Origin: Dyella_B sp035277725
GTDB taxonomy: Bacteria; Pseudomonadota; Gammaproteobacteria; Xanthomonadales; Rhodanobacteraceae
DNA: 64,000 nt
Direction: 5' to 3'
Assembly (NCBI RefSeq): GCF_035277725.1
Contig: NZ_DATEJY010000104.1
Span: forward strand, 1-64,000
Shown here: positions 53,266 through 60,973 of the stretch, piece after piece
Position numbering within the stretch: the stretch's first letter is position 1
Layout: each line of letters starts with the position of its first letter
Notes under the pieces: model-generated
The model's input: only the letters and a program-made list of their open reading frames with translations
Told to the model about the DNA's origin: nothing
Database searches by the model: none
Translations under genes and position numbers: made by a program

Positions 53266-53595
53266 CTATCCGGCCGACTCCGGCTCAAGCGTGTCCGCGT
53301 ATTGCTGCAGCAAGTAGACGGCTGCGTGCAGGCCGGTGGTTTGTACCGGATTGAGCGGCACGACGATCCGCGTGCTGTGCGGGGCGTTGGGCTGTTTGCT
53401 GGACTCACTGCGCTCCAGCACACCGCGGACCACGTTGATAGCCAGCGAGATGCCGGCGAGTTTCGCGGTGTAGTTGTCGAAGTTTTCCAGCCCCAGGCCC
53501 AGCGGGTTGCGCGGATCGGTGAACGGATCGGGTGGGGATTTGGGTTCTTTGCGAACCGATGGGCGTGCGTGTGCCGTATGATCTATGGAGGTCAT
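53266..53595 (-). CDS. Hypothetical protein (109 aa)
   Basis: A 109-residue cytoplasmic protein. The N-terminus is polar and Pro-rich (SVRKEPKSPPDPFTDPRNPLGLGLENFDNYTAK). It is followed by two helices (LAGISLAINVVRGVLERSE and TTGLHAAVYLLQQYADTLEPES) with a strand-like centre (RIVVPLNPVQ). The ATG at 53595 has AGGAC upstream. It may be first in the line of minus-strand genes leading to the T4SS-linked cassette, but is separated from virB5 by 315 bp. I do not recognise the family. Confidence 0.5.
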   Translation of the reverse strand: MTSIDHTAHARPSVRKEPKSPPDPFTDPRNPLGLGLENFDNYTAKLAGISLAINVVRGVLERSESSKQPNAPHSTRIVVPLNPVQTTGLHAAVYLLQQYADTLEPESAG

Positions 53596-53797
53596 AGTCA
53601 ACAGTCCTAGTGTTGGTTGTGGCTCAGCAGATCGTGGGAGCGGCTAACTCTCACGGTCTGCGCTTCTCCAAGCATTGCTGCATGGGTCGTCGACGTTGCA
53701 CGGATCAGATTGCGTCGACGACGGGGCGAACGTCGCAAACCTGTATGGGTCTGTCTGTAAGGATTGAATGACGAGCGATGTGCGCAGGTTGTAGGTA

Positions 53798-54273
53798 AGC
53801 ATCAACCACAATCTCGCCGATGGCGTGAGCCAGGCCGATGATTTGAAGTACGTCGATCAGGCGATGTCCGCCGTGCAACTGTTCATGGCCGTGATCCTGG
53901 CGATGTACATCGTGCTGGGCATTCTCTACGAAAGCCTGATCCATCCCTTGACCATTCTTTCGACATTGCCTGCCGCAGGCATGGGCGCTTTCCTTGCCAT
54001 GCTGATCACGCACACGCAGCTCAGCACCATGTCGGTGATCGCCGTGTTGATGCTGATCGGTATCGTGAAGAAAAACGCGATCTTGATGGTGGACTTCGCG
54101 CTTGTCGCCGAACGCGAAGGCGGCCTTACGCCACCGGAGGCGATTCGCGAAGCCGCCCTGGTGCGCTTCCGTCCCATCACCATGACCACGCTGGTGGCGA
54201 TGGGCGCGGCACTGCCGTTGGCGATCGGCTTCGGCATCGGTTCGGAAATGCGCCAGCCGCTGGGCATCGCCAT
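53798..54273 (+). pseudogene. Partial duplicate of the second RND pump gene
   Basis: This segment aligns with 46911-47463 of the intact pump. The central 330 bp are nearly identical, and both ends are more diverged. It lacks 75 nt, exactly 25 codons (from PPGVMKQYTG to TNALIL), between GCAACT and GTTCATGG. Upstream sequence of the pump is absent and the end joins foreign sequence at 54274. It has no own start and no complete transport domain. Confidence 0.9.
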
Positions 54274-54286
54274 ACTTCGCAGAAGC

Positions 54287-54667
54287 TCAGGACATCTTCT
54301 AGCCGTAATAGAGCCGATAGAACCATGCCCACACCGTCTAGATCTGTTTCTGGATCCGTGGCGGCACAGCATGCGGCGTGGGTATCGCCATGGGGGTGGA
54401 TTGCCAGTGCGGATACTTCATCCGGTAGTGGCTGTCGCTTTCCTGTTACTCCATCATGAGCTGCTCCAGATCAATCTTGAATGGCGATAGCCCCAACCAA
54501 GCGTACAGATGCGACATGCACTTCATCGGCTGCGCGATCAGATCCTCGAAGCGCACGAAGTACAACCGTTGCTTCACCGCATCAGGCAAACCCGGTACCG
54601 CCTGCAATGCGATAAGCGGTGCGTCGATCACCCGATCTTTCGCGAACAGCGCATCCGCGTGACTGAA
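54287..54667 (-). pseudogene. Sulfotransferase C-terminal remnant with three in-frame stops
   Basis: In one frame the reverse strand reads SHADALFAKDRVIDAPL, LYFVRFEDLIAQPMKCMSHLYAWLGLSPFKID, then after TAA ESDSHYRMKYPHWQSTP and PPRIQKQI-TAG-TVWAWFYRLYYG-TAG. These are the late blocks of the sulfotransferase family (FEDLIAxP, HYRxKYPH, PRIQKxI...WFY). Three stop codons and loss of the N-terminal PAPS-binding half make it dead. Confidence 0.75.
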
Positions 54668-55149
54668 GCGTAGATCAGTGCAGAGTACGCCAATCCGAAC
54701 CGGGTGCGTGCACCGTTGAGCGCAAAGTCATAGGTCGTGTAACGACAGTGCATGTGCTGGTCGGAGGACGAAAGCTCCACACTGAGCTGATCGCCGAGGC
54801 CAGCCAGATTGTTCACCGCCACGTTGCTGCTCAAGCGGATACGGCCGGTGTAGCGATCTCCCGCATCATCCAGGGTGAGGTTGCCGGTCACGAGCGGCGG
54901 CGCCTGGGCATCGACATTGAGGTCGCTGGTTCCGGACGTACTGCCGGAGCCCGGCACCGCATGCCCTTGCACGCCAGGCAGATCGTTCAACAACAACAGC
55001 TGACGATCCAAGCCATCCTGCGTCACCGGTTGACCGCTTTGCAGCGGACGAAGGGTCACGTTGAGCAGGCTGGTCTGCACACGGCTGTGGTTGGCGACCT
55101 ACACCTGGTCATGACGCGCTTCGATGACTTTGAATTGCACGACGCCGTC
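54668..55149 (-). pseudogene. ShlB/FhaC-family two-partner secretion remnant
   Basis: The reverse strand encodes DGVVQFKVIEARHDQV-TAG-VANHSRVQTSLLNVTLRPLQSGQPVTQDGLDRQLLLLNDLPG, then LVTGNLTLDDAGDRYTGRIRLSSNVAVNNLAGLGDQLSV and YDFALNGARTRFGLAYSAL. This is the POTRA end and first barrel strands of ShlB/FhaC/HecB transporters. It has an in-frame TAG at 55099-55101, no N-terminus, and is cut into the sulfotransferase relic at its 3' end. Confidence 0.8.
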
Positions 55150-55158
55150 GTTATGACC

Positions 55159-57273
55159 TCATCCACCTGCTTCCCGCTCCACTACTGCCACCAGTTGCAT
55201 CAGCATGTGCCATGCATAACTTTCACGAGCATGCCCCAGCTTCGCTGTTCCAACCATCTGCCGGCTGAGTGATGTCCGCTCCCGGCAGTTACCGATGCGC
55301 ACTCGATAGGTTGCAACGATTGGTACCAGCTGATGCGTAGCCTGCTGCTTCTCAGCGGCTATCGGGCCGCCGTAAGGGCTGCCAATCGCAGGTTCGTCAA
55401 GCGTGGCAAGGTTGACGCGATCTACGGCCGTCACTTGGCAGTGCAACGTGCCCATTTCCGGGACGGACGCCAAAAAGCGGGCGGAATCACCCGCAGCAAC
55501 ATGACCGATACCTTCTTCATCGACAAAGGCCTCGCCTTTAATGCCCGCGGGGTCAATTACGTCGAACAGATGTTCGCCGCGTGGCAACCAGGTACCGCTG
55601 GCAAGCCCCTCTCCATCTGTCTGCAGGGTACCGTCGAAAGGGGCGCGCAAGGTGAGTTGCTGCGTTTGACGTTCCAATCCTGCCACTGTTTCGCTCGCCG
55701 CCTCCCAACGCTTATAAAGAGCGACTCCTTCTTCCAGCAATTGCTGATCAAATGATTGCTGTTCAACTTGCCAGTGCAAAACCGCTTCGTCCGCGCGCGC
55801 CGCTTTCAAGCGATATTCGAGGTCGGGTGAAACGAGCACAGCAAGTACGTCGCCCGCATGAACATGCGCACCGTCACGTGGTAAGGGGGTGTCGGCCGAC
55901 ACGTAACCTGCTTCCGGCGCGTAGAGACCTTGCGCTCGCAACGGGCCAACCACAGCGGGCGCCCCCACGCCGTTATGCCAGGGCAGGACCAGCCAGCCCA
56001 GCAGAAACGTACCGAGCATCACACTACGCACCGTCTGCTTGTGCCAGCGGAGCTGGTCGCGCCTACGCCAGCACGCGGCGACTTCTCCCACCATGGGCCG
56101 TACGATGAACCAGCCAAACTCGACGGCAAACAACAGCATGCCTAAGGCTTTGAAGAAGGTGTGATAGACAATCAGTGCGATCGAGAAAAACACCACAAGC
56201 CGGTACAACCAAGTCACATACGTAAAGCCGATCAAAAAGCGGCGACGACCAGGTGTGCAGGGTTCGGGTTGCGGATCGCCGAAGCCGAACAACCATTCGC
56301 GCATCCACCAGCGGCCGAACGCGAAGGCCCGATCATGCAGGTTTGGCATGCCCAGCCAGTCGGACAACAAAAAGTAGCCGTCGAAACGCATAAAGGGGCT
56401 GGCGTTGATGGTCACCGTGCTGATCCACGTCGTGGTGGCGAGCAGGAATGCTGCAGCACTAAGCGGACCGTCAGGCAGCAGGCTCCAGGCGAGCGCGGCG
56501 AAAGCGGCTAGCGCGAGTTCGGCCAGTATGCCGGCCGCGCCGATGTGCAGGCGTGCGCTACGGCTGGGTAACTTCCATGCCTCGGTGGTGTCGGTATAAA
56601 GCATCGGCACCATCACCAGCACCGCAATGCCCATGGTCGGCACGCGGCAGCCATAACGGTAGGCGGTAAAGGCATGGCCAAATTCGTGCAGCACCTTGGC
56701 GAACGCAAGGGTCAGGCCGATCGCGAGCAATCCATGCCAATCGGCGTATGCGCGAAAGGTATGCACGAACGAATCCCAGCGCCGCGAAACCAGCGCCAAA
56801 CCAATCAGGGCACAGAAACCCACGACGGTCCAGAACGCCGGCTTGTAGACGAATTCCACATGGCGTGCACAGCGGCGCAGAAACGGCATCGGATGCCACA
56901 AAGGAATGCGAATCAGCAAATAGTGCTTGAGCAGCCACATCGCGCGCGTCATCCGGCTTGCTTCGGCCACGGCACGCAAATGCTCGGTGCTGTCGGCACT
57001 TGCCGACACAAACAGGTTTGCGCGCTGGAGCAAGCGCCGCAGCGCTTCGAAATCGTCCAGGCTCACCGTCAATGTCGTTTCGTCGTTGACCGCATCGACA
57101 ATTTTGTGCGCGTCATCCAACGTCCAGCGGGAGAGCATTTCGAAGGCCGGCCAGCCCAGCTGGTAGAACTGATTGGCCGCCGGATCGTGCAACATCCAGG
57201 TCGGTGAGCCGTCAGGCGCCGCTGCACCACGCGTCAAACTCAATTCCTGACGTAATGAAGGCAGTTGTGCCAT
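55159..57273 (-). CDS. M50 (site-2-type) metalloprotease fused to HlyD-like adaptor
   Basis: A 704-residue membrane protein. Residues 20-95 resemble a PqqD-like peptide-binding domain (WMLHDPAANQFYQLGWPAFEMLSRW). A polytopic M50 domain follows (about 140-450) with zinc motif HEFGH (196-200) and the S2P-type NASPFMRFDGY (Asp298). The end (about 470-690) is HlyD-like: GLYAPEAGYVSADTPLPRDGAHVHAGD, a coil, then LRAPFDGTLQTDGEGLASGTWLPRGEHLF. It starts at ATG 57273, 4 bp after the upstream adaptor. It is the last gene of an operon exporting the giant repeat protein, and no ABC ATPase is present in that operon. Confidence 0.85.
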   Translation of the reverse strand: MAQLPSLRQELSLTRGAAAPDGSPTWMLHDPAANQFYQLGWPAFEMLSRWTLDDAHKIVDAVNDETTLTVSLDDFEALRRLLQRANLFVSASADSTEHLRAVAEASRMTRAMWLLKHYLLIRIPLWHPMPFLRRCARHVEFVYKPAFWTVVGFCALIGLALVSRRWDSFVHTFRAYADWHGLLAIGLTLAFAKVLHEFGHAFTAYRYGCRVPTMGIAVLVMVPMLYTDTTEAWKLPSRSARLHIGAAGILAELALAAFAALAWSLLPDGPLSAAAFLLATTTWISTVTINASPFMRFDGYFLLSDWLGMPNLHDRAFAFGRWWMREWLFGFGDPQPEPCTPGRRRFLIGFTYVTWLYRLVVFFSIALIVYHTFFKALGMLLFAVEFGWFIVRPMVGEVAACWRRRDQLRWHKQTVRSVMLGTFLLGWLVLPWHNGVGAPAVVGPLRAQGLYAPEAGYVSADTPLPRDGAHVHAGDVLAVLVSPDLEYRLKAARADEAVLHWQVEQQSFDQQLLEEGVALYKRWEAASETVAGLERQTQQLTLRAPFDGTLQTDGEGLASGTWLPRGEHLFDVIDPAGIKGEAFVDEEGIGHVAAGDSARFLASVPEMGTLHCQVTAVDRVNLATLDEPAIGSPYGGPIAAEKQQATHQLVPIVATYRVRIGNCRERTSLSRQMVGTAKLGHARESYAWHMLMQLVAVVEREAGG

Positions 57274-57277
57274 CGCC

Positions 57278-58642
57278 TTACCAACCCAGCCACTGCCGCA
57301 CGGTGGCCAAGGGTCTGCGCAGCAGATAGTACGCCAGCGGCACCCAACGGCCATGGATGCGTGCGGTGCCCATCACGCCCAGCACGGGGCGTGCATTGCT
57401 GGTGAAGCTGGCCTTGATGCGATAAGCAAGCACACCATCGGGCGTAGGTTCGGCGCGATACGCGATCGTGTCGATGCGCGCATCGTAGCTGACCAGGGGC
57501 GAGCTTTTTGGATAGAGCGTCAGCGTGGCACCCGGCTTCACATCCACGTTTTCCGCAACGGGCAGGTAAGCGGTCAATTCCACGCGGGAAGGGTCGGCCA
57601 GCAACATGACTTTCTCGCCCACCGACACGGCGCGGCCGATCCAGTCGTTGGGATCGGCGAATACCGCCACGCCATCACGCGAAGCGGTAACGCGCAGGCG
57701 CGCAAGCTGTGCTGCCGCGTAGTCGAGTTCCACGGCACTTTCATCGAGCTTGCCCTTCTTCAAGGCCATGTCGAGGCGGTTCTTGTCGTCCGTGACGGCC
57801 AATTGCGCGGTCTGCCGGTATTCCTCCTGCGCAGCTGCGTAATTCTTGCGCGCCAGCGCATCGCGCGAAGCCAGTGTTGTCGCATCGAGTGAAAACAGCG
57901 GAGCGCCCACCGCGACGTGCTGATTCGGCTGGACGTTGAGCTGGTCAATCACGCCGTCCAGCGGTGAGCGCACCACGAATGGGTCTTTTGCCGTGACTTC
58001 GGCCGGGGCAAGCACGCTCATCGGCACGGGTGCCAGGCAAACCATTGCCAAGGCGATGAGTACGCGGCGCCGTAGCTTGCCCTGCCGTAACGCCCCTGCC
58101 ACGCGTGCAAGCGGCGAAGCCTGTGGCTCGAATGCATGCAACGCATGCGCCCATACTTGCGCCAGCTCGGCAAGCAGGATCTTTTCGGTCGAGTTGAATG
58201 GCTCTTCGCGAGCGAACACGATAGCGCTCTGCATGCGCTTGCGCGTATCGATCAGCGGCAACCACAATGCATGCGCCGGCCACCATGACGCCCAATCCGC
58301 CGCAAGTTCCACCGGCAGATCCGATACGGTAAAAGCATGCGGCTGTGCTTGCGCGGCATCCTGCGGTACCTGCTGGCGTGCAAGCACACGGCAGACCGAA
58401 GTCAGCCACTGCACGTAGGGTGCGCCCGGATCACATTGCGGCAATCCAGATACTGCGGCGATGGCACCTGGCAGCGCACCACCGCCACGCCACCATGCTG
58501 CCTGCCGATACGGTATCAGCGCCTGCGTTTCATTGACGATGGTGAAGCCCAGCGCCGCCTGGTTACCCGCCTCGCGGGCGCGCGCTGAAAGCTGCCACAT
58601 CAGGGCAAGCCGGGGCGCGTCGATGTGAACGTTTTGAGTCAC
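57278..58642 (-). CDS. HlyD-family adaptor with GAF-like N-terminus
   Basis: A 454-residue protein. An N-terminal cytoplasmic region of about 180 residues looks GAF-like (LGFTIVNETQALIPYRQAAWWR, ALWLPLIDTRKRMQSAIVFAREEPF). One membrane helix (about 208-228, RVLIALAMVCLAPVPMSVLAP) follows. The rest is HlyD-type: PFVVRSPLDGVIDQLNVQPNQHVAVGAPLFSLD, a coil of Ala/Gln/Lys, and VTASRDGVAVFADPNDWIGRAVSVGEKVMLLADP. I prefer GTG 58642, 7 bp after the upstream gene. Its unusual sensory-looking front end sets it apart from plain type I adaptors. Confidence 0.82.
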   Translation of the reverse strand: MTQNVHIDAPRLALMWQLSARAREAGNQAALGFTIVNETQALIPYRQAAWWRGGGALPGAIAAVSGLPQCDPGAPYVQWLTSVCRVLARQQVPQDAAQAQPHAFTVSDLPVELAADWASWWPAHALWLPLIDTRKRMQSAIVFAREEPFNSTEKILLAELAQVWAHALHAFEPQASPLARVAGALRQGKLRRRVLIALAMVCLAPVPMSVLAPAEVTAKDPFVVRSPLDGVIDQLNVQPNQHVAVGAPLFSLDATTLASRDALARKNYAAAQEEYRQTAQLAVTDDKNRLDMALKKGKLDESAVELDYAAAQLARLRVTASRDGVAVFADPNDWIGRAVSVGEKVMLLADPSRVELTAYLPVAENVDVKPGATLTLYPKSSPLVSYDARIDTIAYRAEPTPDGVLAYRIKASFTSNARPVLGVMGTARIHGRWVPLAYYLLRRPLATVRQWLGW

Positions 58643-58649
58643 GGCACCG

Positions 58650-59408
58650 TTACGGTTTAGCGAATGTGGCCCAGCCACTCATGCCAGGCAGAAGCTCGGG
58701 AACGTCGCCGACCAGCGCGGCCGTAACGTCCACCGTTTGCGTGACGGGATCCACGCGCGCGCCGATCCGCGCAACGCGTGCGTCATAAGTCTTGCCAACT
58801 TCATCGACTTGTACGGTCAACGGGCGGCCTGGCTTCATCCAGGTCAGCCACTTCGAAGGCACGATCATCTTCAATTCCAGATGGCCGGTATCGACGATGG
58901 TCAGCAGCGGCTTGCCTGCCTCCACGAATTGATCGGGTGCGGTCGTACGCTTGACCACACGGCCGGAGAACGGCGCACTGATCACGCAGTTGTGTACGGT
59001 AGCCTGCATGTAGGCCACTTCGGCAGCGCTGCCTTTGGCCTTGCCGCGTGCCTGTGCCACTTCCAGCTCGCCGACCGAGTGGAACTGGGCCAGCTTGGTA
59101 TCGGCCTGCAGCAGCTCCTGTGCGGCTTCTGATTCGGCCTGCGCCTTGTGCAATTGTGCGTCGTAGAGTGCGCAGTCGAGCGAAACCAGCGTTTGCCCGA
59201 CGTGGAACGCGTCGCCGTCGCGAAATGGCAGCGTGGCGATCTTCCCGGCTATCTCGCTGGATAGCTCCACCTCATCGCGTGAAACCAACTGGACACGGAT
59301 GCGCCCGTCATCGGCTGCCGGGTGCGATTGATCTGCTGCGTTACCCTGCTGCGTCGGCCACATCGCCAAAAAAACGATGTAGCCAAAAGCCATGCTGCGC
59401 AACTTCAT
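58650..59408 (-). CDS. Periplasmic adaptor (HlyD/RND MFP type)
   Basis: A 252-residue exported adaptor with a signal-like N-terminus (MKLRSMAFGYIVFLAMWPTQQGNAA). Lipoyl half-motif ELSSEIAGKIATLPFRDGDAFHVGQTLVSLD is followed by a short hairpin and the second half CVISAPFSGRVVKRTTAPDQFVEAGKPLLTI. The barrel part ends LPGMSGWATFAKP. The ATG at 59408 overlaps the TolC stop (ATGA), showing translational coupling. It is shorter than standard RND adaptors, so it may extend or bridge the larger HlyD-type proteins encoded next to it. Confidence 0.87.
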   Translation of the reverse strand: MKLRSMAFGYIVFLAMWPTQQGNAADQSHPAADDGRIRVQLVSRDEVELSSEIAGKIATLPFRDGDAFHVGQTLVSLDCALYDAQLHKAQAESEAAQELLQADTKLAQFHSVGELEVAQARGKAKGSAAEVAYMQATVHNCVISAPFSGRVVKRTTAPDQFVEAGKPLLTIVDTGHLELKMIVPSKWLTWMKPGRPLTVQVDEVGKTYDARVARIGARVDPVTQTVDVTAALVGDVPELLPGMSGWATFAKP

Positions 59409-60946
59409 GGTTTGTTGCCGCCTCCCTGAGCGAGGGTGTCCCAATGCTTTTGTTCCTGATCGATTGCCTGCTCCAATGCAGCCAAGTCGTGCGACTTCAC
59501 GGCATCGGGTACCGGATCCAGGCCAAGCGTGGCGAGCAATTGTCCATAGGCGCTTTCAAGTTCACCGTAGCTCTGATACAGGCGCAATTCTGCCATCATC
59601 GCGCCAGCTGCCGCCCGGATCTCGTTGAGCTTTCCGACCGCATTCGCATTGGCAGCGTTGCGAGTATGTTCGAGGATCTGTTGATCCACCTCATTCATCT
59701 GCTTAAGCAGCTCGAACTGACGGCGCTTGGCAGCCAGGTCGGTGCGCGCGACATGCACCTGCGTCAGGACTGCCATCGCCAACGCCTCGCGCTGGACACG
59801 CGCAACGTCAAGCTGGGCCTTGGCCTCGCCTCGGATGTTCTTTACGTTCAGCACATTTAAGAGATTCCAGCTCACGCTCAGCCCGGCATCGCGCCAGGTA
59901 TGGAAGGCGAGAAAACTGTTGCTGTCGTAATGCTCACCCAACTCCACCTGGATGCCCGGCAACAGTTTGGCCATCGCCTCGTGCGTTTCATTGACGCCGA
60001 TGCGTTCGTTGTAGCCTGCTTCGAGCAGCTCTGGACGACGTTCCAATGCGGTGGTTTCCATCTGCGCGATGGGCATGTCGAATTGCGGTTCGTCGAAACC
60101 GGCCGGCGGCGCAAGCTTGAACTCCTTACCGGGATCGAGGTTCATCAGCGACGCAAGCCTAGGCTTGGCCTCTTCGAGCTGGTCGCGTACTAATTCCAGT
60201 TGCCGCATGAGGTCGAGCAGTTCATGCTGGTAATTAAGCGTATCCAGCGGCGAGGCCAATTGCGCCTGTTGCTCGCGCTTGGAATCGTCAAGCGCTGATT
60301 GCGCCGCGTCGAGCAACGGGCCAATGCGATCATGAATGCGCTCGGCGCCCGCTGCTTCCCAGTATGCCTCGCGCACTTGCTGCATCAGCAATTGCACCAC
60401 CTTGCGGCGGCGCTGCTGCACGACTAGCACACGATCGGCCTGCTCTTTCGCCTCGTAGTAACTCACACCGAAATCGAGCAAATTCCAGGAGAACGAGAGG
60501 TCCGCGGTGTGCATGTCCTTGTCGGTGGAATATGACGGCGGCACCGTGGTTTCGCTTGGATTGTTGAGCAGCACCGAGCGCGAAGCCAGCTCGTGATTGC
60601 GCGCGGTGTAGCCTGCCGCCGCCGTCAATTTCGGCAGGAGGTCGAAGTTGGAAAGATCCAGTTGCCGCTGCGCGAGCGCCTCTTCCATCATCTTCTGCCG
60701 CTGATCGAGGTTGAAGCGGATCGCCCGCGCCAGTGCCTCGTCGAGCGTGATTGGACCATTCACTGGATCCTGCTGGCTGAACATCTCGGTGCGCTCGGTT
60801 GCCGCCATGTGCGCGCGTTCAGCGTCCGTGAACGGTTTTGGATGAATGGCGCAACCGGATAGCAACACCACCGTCGACAATGCAAGCATCAGCGGAGTGC
60901 GGCGAAGCCAGGTACCGGTACGCGCAGCGGGAAAAGGCGAATTCAC
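59405..60946 (-). CDS. TolC-family outer membrane lipoprotein of the export operon
   Basis: A 513-residue outer membrane channel. Lipoprotein signal STVVLLSGC (Cys32) is followed by two outer-membrane-efflux domains with DLSFSWNLLDFGVSYYEAKEQADR and LSVSWNLLNVLNVKNIRGEAKAQLD in equivalent positions, typical of TolC repeats. The start at ATG 60946 lies 27 bp after the giant protein's stop. It should be the exit duct for that protein. It differs from the two NodT-type channels in the window, which belong to small-molecule pumps. Confidence 0.9.
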   Translation of the reverse strand: MNSPFPAARTGTWLRRTPLMLALSTVVLLSGCAIHPKPFTDAERAHMAATERTEMFSQQDPVNGPITLDEALARAIRFNLDQRQKMMEEALAQRQLDLSNFDLLPKLTAAAGYTARNHELASRSVLLNNPSETTVPPSYSTDKDMHTADLSFSWNLLDFGVSYYEAKEQADRVLVVQQRRRKVVQLLMQQVREAYWEAAGAERIHDRIGPLLDAAQSALDDSKREQQAQLASPLDTLNYQHELLDLMRQLELVRDQLEEAKPRLASLMNLDPGKEFKLAPPAGFDEPQFDMPIAQMETTALERRPELLEAGYNERIGVNETHEAMAKLLPGIQVELGEHYDSNSFLAFHTWRDAGLSVSWNLLNVLNVKNIRGEAKAQLDVARVQREALAMAVLTQVHVARTDLAAKRRQFELLKQMNEVDQQILEHTRNAANANAVGKLNEIRAAAGAMMAELRLYQSYGELESAYGQLLATLGLDPVPDAVKSHDLAALEQAIDQEQKHWDTLAQGGGNKP

Positions 60947-60973
60947 GTTGATATCCCCTATTCTATGATCGTG

